59,527 bases of DNA from Acidimicrobiia bacterium (GCA_035948415.1 DASZJD010000076.1:1-59527); one strand, 5' to 3'. Positions 1 through 9,730 are shown, numbered from the stretch's first letter. Numbers and translations: made by a program. Notes: generated from the sequence alone by a model not told the origin.

Positions 1-309
1 GACGAGGATCTCTCGATAGCGCTTCGTGCCCGTGTTCTTCGCCGTCTCGATCCCGCCGCGCTCGATGTAGATCACGCTGCCCGGTGCGACGTCGCCCTCC
101 ACGGTGCCCGGCGGATACGGGCCGCCGGTGTCAGGCTCGAAGATCCCGGCGATCTTGTCGCCCTCCAGCTGGATCAAGAGGTAGTCGCGGCGGTGCTCGT
201 GGACGTCCGAGCTCTCGCCCGGGTCGAGCTCCATCTCCCACACCTTGACCCGCTCGTTCTCGAACAGGGGCTTCGTGGCGACTTCGCCGAGCTTGCGGTC
301 CGGACTCAT
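1..309 (-). CDS. cupin-domain protein, partial (3' end beyond left edge)
   Basis: The reading frame starts at ATG 309 and runs off the left edge after 103 codons with no stop. Seven bases upstream of the window-internal start lies a strong AAGGAGG ribosome binding site, which fixes the start. The protein reads KVWEMELDPGESSDVHEHRRD, then a region ending GDVAPGSVIYIERGG, which is the pattern of a small single-domain cupin: a conserved His-x-His metal-binding edge followed by a Gly-rich strand. Such proteins bind a metal and a small ligand; the substrate cannot be told. It may be in one transcription unit with the oxidoreductase upstream of it (338-1216), 28 bases away. Confidence 0.75.
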   Translation of the reverse strand, partial: MSPDRKLGEVATKPLFENERVKVWEMELDPGESSDVHEHRRDYLLIQLEGDKIAGIFEPDTGGPYPPGTVEGDVAPGSVIYIERGGIETAKNTGTKRYREILV

Positions 310-337
310 CGAGCCTCCTTCGTTCTCGGGCGGCCGG

Positions 338-1216
338 TCAGAGCCGGGCCGCCGCGTCGACGTATTCGTCGCCGAGCGTGCCGAGCACGGTGCGGATCCC
401 GTCGGGATCGGCGGCGAAGGCGCTCAGCACGAGCTGGTCGACGCCCGCGTCACGGTAGGCCGCGAGGTGCGTCGGCTGCACGGGCTGGAGGTACGCGCCG
501 ACCGTGACGTCGACGTCGGCGAGGCTGCGACCCTCGTCGGCGAGGAAGCCCTCGAGGCGGCGCACCGACGCCGCCGCCGAGTCGGGCAGGTGGTTGAAGC
601 CGTGCCAGCCGTCGCCGTGCCGTGCGACGCGTCGCAGCGCCGCATCGGTCTCGCCCCCGAAGTAGATCGGCGGGTGCGGCTGCTGGACGGGCTTCGGGTA
701 CATCCGACAGGGCGGCAGCGTGTAGTGGCGCCCCTCGTAGGAAGACACCTCGTCCTGCCAGCAGGACCGCATGACGGCCAGGTACTCGGCGTTCACCGCG
801 GCGCGCTGCTCGAAGGGCATGTCGAGGACGGCGAACTCCTCGCGCAGCCAGCCGATGCCCACGCCGAAGTCCACCCGACCACCGGAGAGCCAGTCGGCGG
901 TCGCGACCGACTTCGCCGTGTACACGGGGTTGCGCTGCGGCACCAGGCACACCGCGGTGCCGAGCCGGATGCGGTCGGTGACGGCAGCCAGGTACGTGAG
1001 CGTGCCGAAGAGCTCGAGCAGGCCGACGTCCGAGGGGAGCCCCAGCCGACCGTCGGCCGAGTAGGGGTAGCTCGAGGCGTAGTCGTCGAGGAACACGACG
1101 TGCTCGCCGAGCCAGATCGACGCGAACCCGCTCTGCTCGGCGGCCTCCGCGTACGCGATGAGGAACTCGGGCGTCGCCAGTGGGCTCAAGCTCGGGAGGA
1201 ACAGCCCGACCCGCAT
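338..1216 (-). CDS. LLM-class (luciferase-like) F420-dependent oxidoreductase
   Basis: A 292-residue single-domain TIM-barrel protein of the bacterial luciferase-like family. It begins MRVGLFLPSLSPLATPEFLI, and has the family patterns FASIWLGEHVVF, RIRLGTAVCLVPQRNPVYTAK, LSGGRVDFGVGIGWLREEF and PPIYFGGETDAALRRVARHGDGWHGF. Actinobacterial members mostly use reduced coenzyme F420 rather than FMN; cofactor use here is inferred from the family and from cofC elsewhere in the window. The start ATG is preceded by AGGAGG seven bases upstream. It sits upstream of a cupin gene on the same strand. Substrate is unknown. Confidence 0.9.
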   Translation of the reverse strand: MRVGLFLPSLSPLATPEFLIAYAEAAEQSGFASIWLGEHVVFLDDYASSYPYSADGRLGLPSDVGLLELFGTLTYLAAVTDRIRLGTAVCLVPQRNPVYTAKSVATADWLSGGRVDFGVGIGWLREEFAVLDMPFEQRAAVNAEYLAVMRSCWQDEVSSYEGRHYTLPPCRMYPKPVQQPHPPIYFGGETDAALRRVARHGDGWHGFNHLPDSAAASVRRLEGFLADEGRSLADVDVTVGAYLQPVQPTHLAAYRDAGVDQLVLSAFAADPDGIRTVLGTLGDEYVDAAARL

Positions 1217-1556
1217 GCGGCCCTCCTGTCGGCGGCGGGACGACGGCGGAGCATACGGCGTCGCGCCGTCGCCGCACCCGGGGCGCGCGCGGCGCGGCGC
1301 GTGACACCATCCGGCCCGTGAATCGGGACCTCGCGGACGAGGACCACCAGCGGCTCGCCGACCTCGCCCCCCACCGCACCGGGCCGACCGAGACCGTCAG
1401 CCGTCGAGGTGCCGGCAATCGGGGCGGAGCGGGAATGTCGCGCCACGACACGCGTGTTTTCAACCTGGGCGGCTCCGCCCGCGCTCACCCGCCCGGGTGC
1501 GGGCAGGGGCCGCTCCTCCTGCCACCCGGTTCGATCCCCGGCTCGGGCCCGGCGCC
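1217..1556. other. gene-free divergent spacer, 340 bases
   Basis: This is the spacer between two divergently transcribed luciferase-like oxidoreductase genes. Reading frames that cross it have the arginine/alanine-rich composition of shadow frames. It should hold both promoters, but no clear -35/-10 pair or operator was recognised. Confidence 0.5.
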
Positions 1557-2492
1557 GTGACCCGGCCGCTCCGCTTCGGGGTCATCACCTCTCGCGCCGA
1601 CGACGGGCCGGCCTGGCGGGCCCGGGCCCGACGCGCCGAGGACCTGGGGTACACGTCGCTCCTGATGCCCGACCACTTCCAGGACCAGTGGGCGCCCCTC
1701 GTCGGGCTCGCCGTCGCCGTCGAGGCGACCACCACGCTGCGCGTCGGCACGCTCGTGTTCGACAACGACTACCGCCACCCCGTCGTGCTGGCCAAGGAGC
1801 TGGCCACGCTCGACCGCGCCAGCGCCGGCCGACTCGAGGTCGGCCTCGGCGCGGGCTGGAAGCGCTCCGACTACGACGAGGCCGGGCTCGACTACGACCG
1901 GCCCGGCGTGCGCATCGAACGCATGGGCGAAGCCCTCGACGTCATGCGCGCGCTGTGGTCGTCGACGGATCCGGTGCACTACACCGGCGCCCACTACCGG
2001 ATCGACGGCGCCGTCGGCACCCCCCCGCCCTGGCGGCCCGGCGGCCCGCCGGTCTGCATCGGCGGCGGGGGCCGGCGGATCCTGTCGCTCGCCGCCCGCG
2101 CCGCCGACATCGTGAGCTTCAACGCCACCCTGAGCGCCGGCGAGCTCGGCGGCGACACCGCGGCGTCGGCGACGCCGAGCGCCTTCGACGAGAAGGTGGG
2201 CTGGGTGCGCGACGCGGCCGGGGAGCGCCTGGCCTCCCTCGAGCTGCAGTGCCACTGCCCCTTCGTGATGCTGACCGGCGAGCGGGCCGCCGTCGCCGAA
2301 CGGATGGCGTCCGCCTTCGGGCTCGAGCCCGGCGAGGCGCTCGACGTCCCGCTCGTGCTCCTCGGCACCGTCGAGGAGCTCTGCGACACGATCGAGCAGC
2401 GTCGCGCCCGGTACGGGTTCACGTACTGGGTCGTGCCCGACGACGCGATGGAGGCGCTGGCACCCGTCGTGGCCCGCCTCGCCGGCACGTAG
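1557..2492 (+). CDS. LLM-class F420-dependent oxidoreductase (TIGR03621-like)
   Basis: A luciferase-like TIM-barrel protein of 311 residues if started at GTG 1557, where the family-type N-terminus TRPLRFGVITSRADDGPAW begins; an in-frame ATG at 1497 would add 20 residues unlike the family. Visible patterns are YTSLLMPDHFQDQWAPLVGLA, LRVGTLVFDNDYRHPVVLAKE, SAGRLEVGLGAGWKRSDYD and PPVCIGGGGRRILSLAARAADIVSF. The length and the DHF/GAGW motifs fit the F420-dependent group named TIGR03621. Reaction is unknown. It is convergent with another family member that ends 11 bases downstream. Confidence 0.88.
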   Translation: MTRPLRFGVITSRADDGPAWRARARRAEDLGYTSLLMPDHFQDQWAPLVGLAVAVEATTTLRVGTLVFDNDYRHPVVLAKELATLDRASAGRLEVGLGAGWKRSDYDEAGLDYDRPGVRIERMGEALDVMRALWSSTDPVHYTGAHYRIDGAVGTPPPWRPGGPPVCIGGGGRRILSLAARAADIVSFNATLSAGELGGDTAASATPSAFDEKVGWVRDAAGERLASLELQCHCPFVMLTGERAAVAERMASAFGLEPGEALDVPLVLLGTVEELCDTIEQRRARYGFTYWVVPDDAMEALAPVVARLAGT

Positions 2493-2503
2493 GCGCCGGG
2501 CGG

Positions 2504-3514
2504 TCAGTCCCGGAAGCCGGCCAGCACGCCCTTCCAGCGGTCGGGGTCGCTCCGGTAGGGCGCGTAGAAGCTGATGCGGTCGACGACGTCGCCGAAGCGC
2601 TCGAGCATGCGAGCCGGGATGTCCTCGGGCTTGGCGACCACCGCGAAGGTCTCGAGGATGTCGTCGGTGACGAGGTCGCCCATCGCCACCCACTCGCCGC
2701 GCTTCGAGCGCGCGTTCAGCTCGCCTTGCAGGTCGCCCCAGCCGTGGAGCTCAAGGACCGGGCGGTAGGCCGGCGTCGACCCGTAGAAGGCGATCTGCTG
2801 CTTCGTGGCCGTGCGGGCGGCGTCGAACTCCTCGTCGGTGGTCCCGGTCACGACGAACAGCGGCCCGCACACCTCGAAGGCCTCGTGAGGGTGGCCCCGC
2901 TTCGCGAAGCCCCGCTCGAGCGCGGGCAGGGTCACCTCGCGCACGTACCGCTCGGTGGTGAACCCGTGGAGGATGATCCCGTCGGCGACCTCGCCCGCGA
3001 CCTCGGTCATCCGCTCGCCGACGGCGGCGAGCTGGATCGTCGGGGGGCCCGACGGGTTCGGGCCCGGGTTGAAGAAGGGCGTCATGAGCGTGTGCCGGTA
3101 GAACTCGCCTCGGAAGTCGAGGGGGGCGCCGTCGTTCCAGCACGCCCAGATCGCTCGGATGGCCAAGATCAGCTCCCGCATCCGGGCCGCCGGATGCGAC
3201 CACGGCATCGAGAAGCGCTTCTCGATGTGCGCCTTGATCTGGCTCCCCAGCCCGAGGCGGAACCGTCCCCGCGAGAGCGCCTGGAGGTCGTTGCTGATGC
3301 TCGCCAGGTTCATCGGGTTCCGAGCGAACGCGACCGCGATGCCGGTGCCGAGCTCGAGCCGCTCGGTGTGCTCCGCCGCGACGACGAGCGGGAGGAACGG
3401 GTCGTGGGAGGTCTCGGCGGTCAGGCCGCCGTCGTAGCCGACGTCCTCGAGCTCTCGGGCCGCCCGGGCCACCTCCTCCGGGTCGGCGCCCGGCAGGCCG
3501 CCGTCGACCTTCAC
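2504..3514 (-). CDS. LLM-class F420-dependent oxidoreductase (TIGR03617-like)
   Basis: A luciferase-like protein of 336 residues from the preferred GTG start at 3514, where the protein reads VKVDGGLPGADPEEVARAAR as in its family; the longer frame from 3565 adds a low-complexity Arg/Gly stretch. Family patterns include GYDGGLTAETSHDPFLPLVVA, LELGTGIAVAFARNPMNLA, FRLGLGSQIKAHIEKRF and PPTIQLAAVGERMTEVAGEVADGI. The SQIKAH motif is typical of the TIGR03617 group. This is the third luciferase-like gene in a row, each of a different subfamily. Substrate unknown. Confidence 0.88.
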   Translation of the reverse strand: MKVDGGLPGADPEEVARAARELEDVGYDGGLTAETSHDPFLPLVVAAEHTERLELGTGIAVAFARNPMNLASISNDLQALSRGRFRLGLGSQIKAHIEKRFSMPWSHPAARMRELILAIRAIWACWNDGAPLDFRGEFYRHTLMTPFFNPGPNPSGPPTIQLAAVGERMTEVAGEVADGIILHGFTTERYVREVTLPALERGFAKRGHPHEAFEVCGPLFVVTGTTDEEFDAARTATKQQIAFYGSTPAYRPVLELHGWGDLQGELNARSKRGEWVAMGDLVTDDILETFAVVAKPEDIPARMLERFGDVVDRISFYAPYRSDPDRWKGVLAGFRD

Positions 3515-3588
3515 GCCGGCGGAGCGTACCGGGCCGCCGCCGAACGGTCCGCGCCCCCGTCGCACCCCGGCGATACCCTCCGCCGAGG

Positions 3589-4416
3589 ATGGCTCCGCTG
3601 CCCTACGCGCTGTCGCCGAGCTCGATCTCGGCGTTCAAGGAGTGCCCCCTCGCGTACCGGTTCGCCTACATCGACCGGCTCCCGGAGCCGCCGTCGGTGT
3701 GGACCGCGAAGGGCACCCTCGTGCACCTGGCCCTGCAGTTCCTCCTCGACCGGCCCCGGGACGACCGCACCCTCGACGCCGCCCTCGCCGACCTCGACCG
3801 GGCCCGGGTGACGCTGGCCCACGACGCCGAGTTCGCGGCGCTGGAGCTCGACGACGACGAGCGCGCCGCCTTCGACCGGGACGCCGAGGAGCTGGTGCGG
3901 CGGTACTTCCAGCTCGAGGACCCGCAGTCCGTCCATCCGATCGGCCTCGAGCTGCGCCTCGAGGCCCAGGTCGCCGGCGTGCGGATCCGAGGCGTGATCG
4001 ACCGGCTCGACCTCGTCGACGGGGAGCTGGTGGTGACGGACTACAAGACCGGCTCGGTGCCGTCCGAGCTCTTCGAGTCGAAGAGCCTCGCCGGCGTCCA
4101 CATGTACGCCCTGCTCTGCGAGCAGAACTTCGGGCAGCGGCCCCACCACGTCCAGCTCCTGTATCTGTCGAAGCCGGAGGCGATCATCGCCACGCCGAGC
4201 GACCAGTCCAGCACCGGGCTGAGCCGGCGCACCCTCGCGCTCTGGGCCGCGATCGAGCGCGCCTGCGCGCACGACGACTTCCGTCCCCACCCCAGTCGAC
4301 TGTGCGACTTCTGCACCTTCCGGCCCTACTGCCCCGCGCACGGCGGTGACCCCGTCGACGCCGCGGTCCTGCGCGGTCCCGGGACGGTGATCGAACCGAT
4401 GCTGCCGCTCGGCTGA
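3589..4416 (+). CDS. RecB-like PD-(D/E)XK nuclease with Fe-S cysteines
   Basis: A 275-residue single-domain nuclease of the RecB/AddB-C-terminal/Cas4-like type. Motifs in order are SISAFKECPLAYRF (Cys19), GTLVHLALQ (His46), GVIDRLDLVDG (Asp138) and VVTDYKTGS (Asp151, Lys153), which is the catalytic H-D-(D/E)-K set. The C-terminus has Cys239, Cys242 and Cys248 in CDFCTFRPYC; with Cys19 these match the four ligands of the 4Fe-4S staple seen in AddB and Cas4. There are no CRISPR genes nearby, so a role in DNA repair or processing is inferred. It lies 43 bases upstream of a PAP2 phosphatase on the same strand. Confidence 0.88.
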   Translation: MAPLPYALSPSSISAFKECPLAYRFAYIDRLPEPPSVWTAKGTLVHLALQFLLDRPRDDRTLDAALADLDRARVTLAHDAEFAALELDDDERAAFDRDAEELVRRYFQLEDPQSVHPIGLELRLEAQVAGVRIRGVIDRLDLVDGELVVTDYKTGSVPSELFESKSLAGVHMYALLCEQNFGQRPHHVQLLYLSKPEAIIATPSDQSSTGLSRRTLALWAAIERACAHDDFRPHPSRLCDFCTFRPYCPAHGGDPVDAAVLRGPGTVIEPMLPLG

Positions 4417-4459
4417 CGGTCACGGTGCCGGCCGAGGCCGCCGGTAGGCTCGAGGGCCG

Positions 4460-4987
4460 ATGTCGTCCTACGGCGAGGCCGTGACCGCGTTCGACGAGCG
4501 GTTCGAGAAGTGGCTGGCGTCGCGGCGCTCCGAGGGCCTCGACCACGTCATGTACGGCATCTCGAGCGCGGCCGACCACGCGCTGCTGTGGCTCGCGCTC
4601 GGCTCGATCCGCGTCGCCCGTACCCGTGACGTCCGGTGGGGTGGACGGTTCCTCCTCGCCCTCGCCGGCGAGTCCGCGGTGACGAACACGGTGAAGATCG
4701 CCTTCCGCCGAGTGCGGCCTCCCGATCACTTCTCGCACGACGAGCCGCTGCCGTACCGGATGCGCCGTCCCATCACGTCGTCGTTCCCGTCCGGGCACGC
4801 GGTCACGGCGTTCACCGCGGCGGCAATTCTGTCGCGCCGCAGCCGACTCGGCCCGCTCTACTACGCGCTCGCCGCGACCGTCGCGGCCAGCCGCGTCTAC
4901 ACGCGCATCCACCACGCCTCCGACGGGATCGCGGGCGTCGCGCTGGGGCTCACCCTCGGGCGCGTCGCCCGACGGCTGGTACGGTGA
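4460..4987 (+). CDS. PAP2-family membrane phosphatase
   Basis: A 175-residue membrane protein with the three PAP2 (acid phosphatase/haloperoxidase) signature blocks in order: KIAFRRVRPP near residue 80, SFPSGHAVT near residue 110 with the catalytic His, and SRVYTRIHHASD near residue 143 with the nucleophilic His. Several hydrophobic segments lie between them. Members remove phosphate from lipid phosphates such as undecaprenyl pyrophosphate or phosphatidate; the substrate here is not known. It lacks the usual N-terminal membrane segments of longer members. It may be co-transcribed with the next gene, 23 bases downstream. Confidence 0.85.
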   Translation: MSSYGEAVTAFDERFEKWLASRRSEGLDHVMYGISSAADHALLWLALGSIRVARTRDVRWGGRFLLALAGESAVTNTVKIAFRRVRPPDHFSHDEPLPYRMRRPITSSFPSGHAVTAFTAAAILSRRSRLGPLYYALAATVAASRVYTRIHHASDGIAGVALGLTLGRVARRLVR

Positions 4988-5010
4988 GCGCGAGACGCCC
5001 AGGAGATCGA

Positions 5011-5604
5011 ATGGCTCGTCAAGTCGCCGTCACGTTCGACTATCGCTGCCCGTTCGCGCGCAACGCGCACGAGGCGATCGTCGCCGCCATCCGCGCCGAC
5101 GCCCTCCCCGACGTCGAGTGGCGGTTCCTGCCCTTCTCGCTCGACCAGGTCCACGTCGGCGACGACGAAGCCCCGGTCTGGGAGCGCAGCCCCGACTCGT
5201 GGGGAACCGGCGTTCTCGCGCTGCTCTACGGGATCGCGGTGCGCGACGCGTTCCCCGAGCACTTCCTCGACGCGCACCTCGGGCTGTTCGCGGCCCGGCA
5301 CGACCACGGCCGCAAGCTCGGCCACGAGTCCGTGCTGCGGGACGTCGTCGCGTCGGTCGGGCTCGACCCCGACGCCGTCGCCGAGGAGGCGTGGAGCGGG
5401 CGGCCCCTCAAGACGCTGGCCGCCGAGCACACCCAGGCCGTCGACGACTGGGAGGTCTTCGGGGTGCCGACGTTCGTGGAGCACGATGACGCCGTCTTCG
5501 TCCGCTTCATGGAGCGCGGCCGAATCGACGACCTCGAGCGGATGGTGGGCCTCCTCGACTGGGCCCGCCTGAACGAGTTCAAGCGGACCCGGATACCCCG
5601 CTAG
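5011..5604 (+). CDS. DsbA-family thioredoxin-fold protein
   Basis: A 197-residue protein starting at ATG 5011, chosen because AGGAGA lies four bases upstream and because MARQVAVTFDYRCPFARNAH begins a DsbA/2-hydroxychromene-2-carboxylate isomerase fold. The frame stays open further upstream but overlaps the PAP2 gene. The C-terminal part has the DsbA-type cis-proline loop in VFGVPTFVEHDDAVFVRF. The active-site CxxC is reduced to Cys-Pro-Phe-Ala, so only one active-site Cys remains; a disulfide oxidase role is therefore unlikely and an isomerase, transferase or FrnE-like role is more plausible. No signal peptide, so cytoplasmic. Confidence 0.75.
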   Translation: MARQVAVTFDYRCPFARNAHEAIVAAIRADALPDVEWRFLPFSLDQVHVGDDEAPVWERSPDSWGTGVLALLYGIAVRDAFPEHFLDAHLGLFAARHDHGRKLGHESVLRDVVASVGLDPDAVAEEAWSGRPLKTLAAEHTQAVDDWEVFGVPTFVEHDDAVFVRFMERGRIDDLERMVGLLDWARLNEFKRTRIPR

Positions 5605-5613
5605 GGCCGCGCC

Positions 5614-5976
5614 TCACTGGAGGCCCCGCCGCGCCTCGACGAACTCCTCGAGGACATCCGACCACTCGGTGAACCCCGGGTCCCGCCATCCCGCGTGCTC
5701 ACAGGACGTGACCAGGTCCTGCACGTAGAGGTGCAGGGTGGGCGCGTCCTCGGCCAGGTCGAGCAGCTCACGTCCCCGCGGGTGCGGGGGCACGTCGCCG
5801 AGAAGGTCGACGACGGCGACGCAGGCGAGCACCCGCCCGCGACAGTCGGGGCAGGCCGACACCGTGGCGGCGTCGAAGTCGTGGGCGAGCGCGAGCAGCG
5901 ACGCGGCCTCGTCGCCGTCGAGGACGATCTCGTTCCCGTCCTCGTCGAGGATCGACAGCGCCTCGTCCAGAGCCAC
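5614..5976 (-). CDS. hypothetical protein with CxxC motif
   Basis: A 120-residue acidic cytoplasmic protein, convergent with the DsbA-like gene and divergent from the dehydrogenase at 6039. It begins MALDEALSILDEDGNEIVLD and has a central ACPDCRGRVLACVAVVDLL segment whose three cysteines could bind zinc or iron, followed by an all-helical acidic C-terminus. Composition and codon use look like a real gene rather than a shadow frame. I do not recognise a named family. Confidence 0.6.
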   Translation of the reverse strand: MALDEALSILDEDGNEIVLDGDEAASLLALAHDFDAATVSACPDCRGRVLACVAVVDLLGDVPPHPRGRELLDLAEDAPTLHLYVQDLVTSCEHAGWRDPGFTEWSDVLEEFVEARRGLQ

Positions 5977-6038
5977 GGTCCGGACGGTACCGCCCGCGCC
6001 GCCGCGCGCCGCCCGCCGGGTTCCCTACGCTCCGGGCC

Positions 6039-6995
6039 GTGCACGCGGTGACGGTGGTCGACGGGGCCCTGCGGTGGCAGGAGCACCCGGATCCCGTCCC
6101 GGGCCCGGAGGAGCTGCTCGTCGAGGTGCGGGCGGCGGGGGTCAACGCCGCCGACCTCATGCAGCGCCAGGGCCTCTACCCCGCCCCGCCGGGGTGGCCG
6201 GCCGACATCCCCGGCATGGAGCTGGCCGGCACGGTGCGCGCGGCCGGGGACCGCTGCTTCCGGTTCGGACCCGGGGACCGCGTCATGGCCGTGGTCGGCG
6301 GGGGCGCGCAGGCCGAGCTGGCCGTCGTCCACGAGCGGACGGCGCTGCCCGTCCCCGACGGCGTGTCGTGGCCCGAGGCCGGCGGCTTCCCCGAGGTCTT
6401 CACCACCGCGCACGACGCCCTCTTCTCGCAGTGCGGGCTGACCGTCGGCGAGCGGCTGCTCGTGCACGGCGCCGCCGGCGGCGTCGGGGTGGCCGCGGTC
6501 CAGCTCGCGGCGCGGGCCGGGGCCCGCGTCGTGGCCAGCGTGCGAAACGAGGCCCGGCGTGTCGACGTGGCCGAGCTGGCGGCGGCGAGCGGCGCCGTCA
6601 CCGTCATCGGGCCGGACGCCCACGCCCGCCACGCGCCGTACGACGTCATCCTCGAGGTGGTCGGGGCCCCGAACCTCCCCGACGACCTCGACGCGCTCGC
6701 CACGGGCGGGCGCGTCGCCGTGATCGGCGTCGGCGCCGGCGGGCACGCCGAGGTCAACCTGCTGACGCTCATGCAGCGCCGCGGCCGGATCCACGGCTCG
6801 ACCCTCCGGGTCCGTCCGCTCGAGCAGAAGGCGGCGGCGGCGCAGCTCGTCGAGCGCCACGCGCTGCCGCTGCTCGCCCGCGGCGAGATCCGGGTGCCGG
6901 TGGAGGCCGCGGTCCCGCTTCCCGAGGCGACCGCCGCCTACGAGCGGTTCGAGACCGGGGGCAAGTTCGGGAAGGTCGTCCTCGTGGCGCCGTGA
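6039..6995 (+). CDS. zinc-type/quinone oxidoreductase (MDR superfamily)
   Basis: A 318-residue medium-chain dehydrogenase/reductase. It starts at GTG 6039 with a GroES-like N-terminal half (VRAAGVNAADLMQRQGLYP, then IPGMELAGTV) and continues into a Rossmann half with LLVHGAAGGVGVAAVQLAARAGARVVASV, the NADPH-binding AxxGxxG loop. It lacks the cysteine set of structural-zinc alcohol dehydrogenases, which places it with quinone oxidoreductases (QOR/zeta-crystallin type). The likely reaction is NADPH-dependent reduction of quinones or enoyl compounds; the true substrate is unknown. It ends close to a convergent lipoprotein gene. Confidence 0.85.
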   Translation: MHAVTVVDGALRWQEHPDPVPGPEELLVEVRAAGVNAADLMQRQGLYPAPPGWPADIPGMELAGTVRAAGDRCFRFGPGDRVMAVVGGGAQAELAVVHERTALPVPDGVSWPEAGGFPEVFTTAHDALFSQCGLTVGERLLVHGAAGGVGVAAVQLAARAGARVVASVRNEARRVDVAELAAASGAVTVIGPDAHARHAPYDVILEVVGAPNLPDDLDALATGGRVAVIGVGAGGHAEVNLLTLMQRRGRIHGSTLRVRPLEQKAAAAQLVERHALPLLARGEIRVPVEAAVPLPEATAAYERFETGGKFGKVVLVAP

Positions 6996-6998
6996 GGC

Positions 6999-7640
6999 TC
7001 AGTTCAGGATCAGCACGTTCACGTGCGGCGGCGAGTTCGCGGCGTCGGTCGTGAAGGGCCGCCGGCTGTCGAGCCCGATCAGCCACACGACGACGGAGGC
7101 GTTCGGGTCGGGCGACGGCTGCGGGAAGCTCCGCAGCAGCTCGACGATCAGGATGTGGCGCATGGCCCGGGGGAACGAGAGCCGGAGGTTGCCCTTGTAG
7201 GTCTGGACCGAGCTCGCCGGGTTGCGAACGTCGGTCTCCGACGCCGGGGTGATCATCACCTCGAGGATCGCGTGCACGCCCGTCAGCGTCTCGGCGGCGG
7301 TGGTGGGCAGCCCGGGCGCGAACGGGGGCTGCTTGTAGAACACGCTGTAGCTGGGCGGCAGGTCCGCGTTGCTGCCCTTGTCGAACGTGAAGGTGATCTT
7401 GTCGTAGCAGACCGTCGGCTGCGCGGCGGCGTCGATCAGGTACTCCGCCATGTTGACGAGCGGGACCGTCGACCGTTTCGCCTCGCCGGCGACGATGAAC
7501 TGGCACCCCGGGTCGTTGCTCGCCGCCCCGGCCCGAGCCCGGTGCGGCGACGCCGACCCGCCGCCGCCCCCGAAGCAGGAGGCGGCCACCACACCCGTCG
7601 CGACGAGCACGACGACGAGACCCGAGCGCGGGCGGCCCAC
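6999..7640 (-). CDS. putative lipoprotein with AMIN-like domain
   Basis: A 213-residue exported protein. The N-terminus is a signal peptide, MGRPRSGLVVVLVATGVVAASC, in which VVAASC is a lipobox with the lipidated Cys near residue 22, followed by a Gly/Ser-rich linker. The mature part has CYDKITFTFDKGSN, a Tyr/Pro-rich loop, then GVHAILEVMITPAS and HILIVELLRSF, resembling the AMIN-like beta domain common in actinobacterial lipoproteins. That family call is from pattern memory and is moderate. It would be anchored on the outer face of the membrane. It is divergent from the thiolase gene 35 bases away. Confidence 0.65.
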   Translation of the reverse strand: MGRPRSGLVVVLVATGVVAASCFGGGGGSASPHRARAGAASNDPGCQFIVAGEAKRSTVPLVNMAEYLIDAAAQPTVCYDKITFTFDKGSNADLPPSYSVFYKQPPFAPGLPTTAAETLTGVHAILEVMITPASETDVRNPASSVQTYKGNLRLSFPRAMRHILIVELLRSFPQPSPDPNASVVVWLIGLDSRRPFTTDAANSPPHVNVLILN

Positions 7641-7654
7641 GGCGGCGAGCGTAG

Positions 7655-8863
<1,209 letters not shown>

Positions 8864-8872
8864 CCTCGCGTC

Positions 8873-9721
8873 GTGGCTCCCGTCGAGGGTGCACCGCTGA
8901 CCGAGCGGCTCGGCTACCCGCCGGACGCGCGGCTGGTCATCGTGAACTGCGACGACCTCGGCTGCCTCCGCTCGGCGAACGTCGGCGTGTACGACGCCCT
9001 CCGCAACGGCCTCGGCACGAGCGCGTCCTTGATGGTGCCGTGCCCGTGGGCGCGTGACGCCGCCGCGCAGTACCGGGGCGAGGACGTCGGGGTCCACCTG
9101 ACCCTGAACGCCGAGTTCGAGACCTACCGGTGGGCGCCGATCACCTACTGCCCGAGCCTCCTCGACGGCGACGGGGGCTTCCCCCGCACGGTGGAGGACA
9201 CGTGGGACCACGCCGACCTCGACGAGGTCCGCCGCGAGCTCCAGGCCCAGATCGAGCGGGCGATCCTGTGGGGCTTCGACGTGAGCCACCTCGACAGCCA
9301 CATGGGGACCCTGCAGCTGCGGGCCGACTTCTTCGGCGTGTACCTCGAGCTCGCGATCGACTTCGAGCTGCCCCTCCGGATGGGCCCGAAGGGCGGCCAC
9401 CGGGTGGTGGGCTTCCCGTACCGCGACCTCGCCACCGCCGAGGGGATCGTGTACCCCGACCACTTCGTCTTCTACCAGGGTGTCGGCGCGCGGAAGCACG
9501 TCGAGCGGGCCCTCTTCGACCTGCGGCCCGGCGTCACCGAGGTGTACCTGCACCCGGCGGTCGACGCCGACGAGCTGCGGGCCTCGTACCCCGACTGGGC
9601 CGGGCGGGTCGAGGACCACGCCTTCCTCTGCGCGGACCCGTCCCTCCCCGACCTCGTCGACCGGGCCGGCGCGACCCTGATCGGCTACCGCGAGCTGCGC
9701 GAGCTCCAGCGCGCCGCCTGA
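8873..9721 (+). CDS. YdjC/ChbG-type carbohydrate deacetylase
   Basis: A 282-residue protein with the YdjC/ChbG/HpnK fold signature: LVIVNCDDLGCLRSANVGVYDAL near residue 21 (the Asp-Asp metal site), GEDVGVHLTLNAEFE (His of the metal site) and VSHLDSHMGTLQL (second His block). C-terminal GVTEVYLHPAVDADELR completes the family pattern. The family removes N-acetyl groups from chito-oligosaccharides or related glycans using a divalent metal; the glycan here is unknown. Start GTG 8873 is nine bases after the thiolase stop, so the two are probably co-transcribed. Confidence 0.85.
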   Translation: MAPVEGAPLTERLGYPPDARLVIVNCDDLGCLRSANVGVYDALRNGLGTSASLMVPCPWARDAAAQYRGEDVGVHLTLNAEFETYRWAPITYCPSLLDGDGGFPRTVEDTWDHADLDEVRRELQAQIERAILWGFDVSHLDSHMGTLQLRADFFGVYLELAIDFELPLRMGPKGGHRVVGFPYRDLATAEGIVYPDHFVFYQGVGARKHVERALFDLRPGVTEVYLHPAVDADELRASYPDWAGRVEDHAFLCADPSLPDLVDRAGATLIGYRELRELQRAA

Positions 9722-9730
9722 CGCCGCGGC

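Noticed and set aside
1409-3811. An 800-codon plus-strand frame crossing three genes.
   Set aside because: It runs across genes on both strands in shadow frames and has no family pattern.
3589-4416. A Cas4 gene marking a CRISPR system.
   Set aside because: No repeats, Cas1, Cas2 or effector genes are in the window, so a general nuclease is the safer call.
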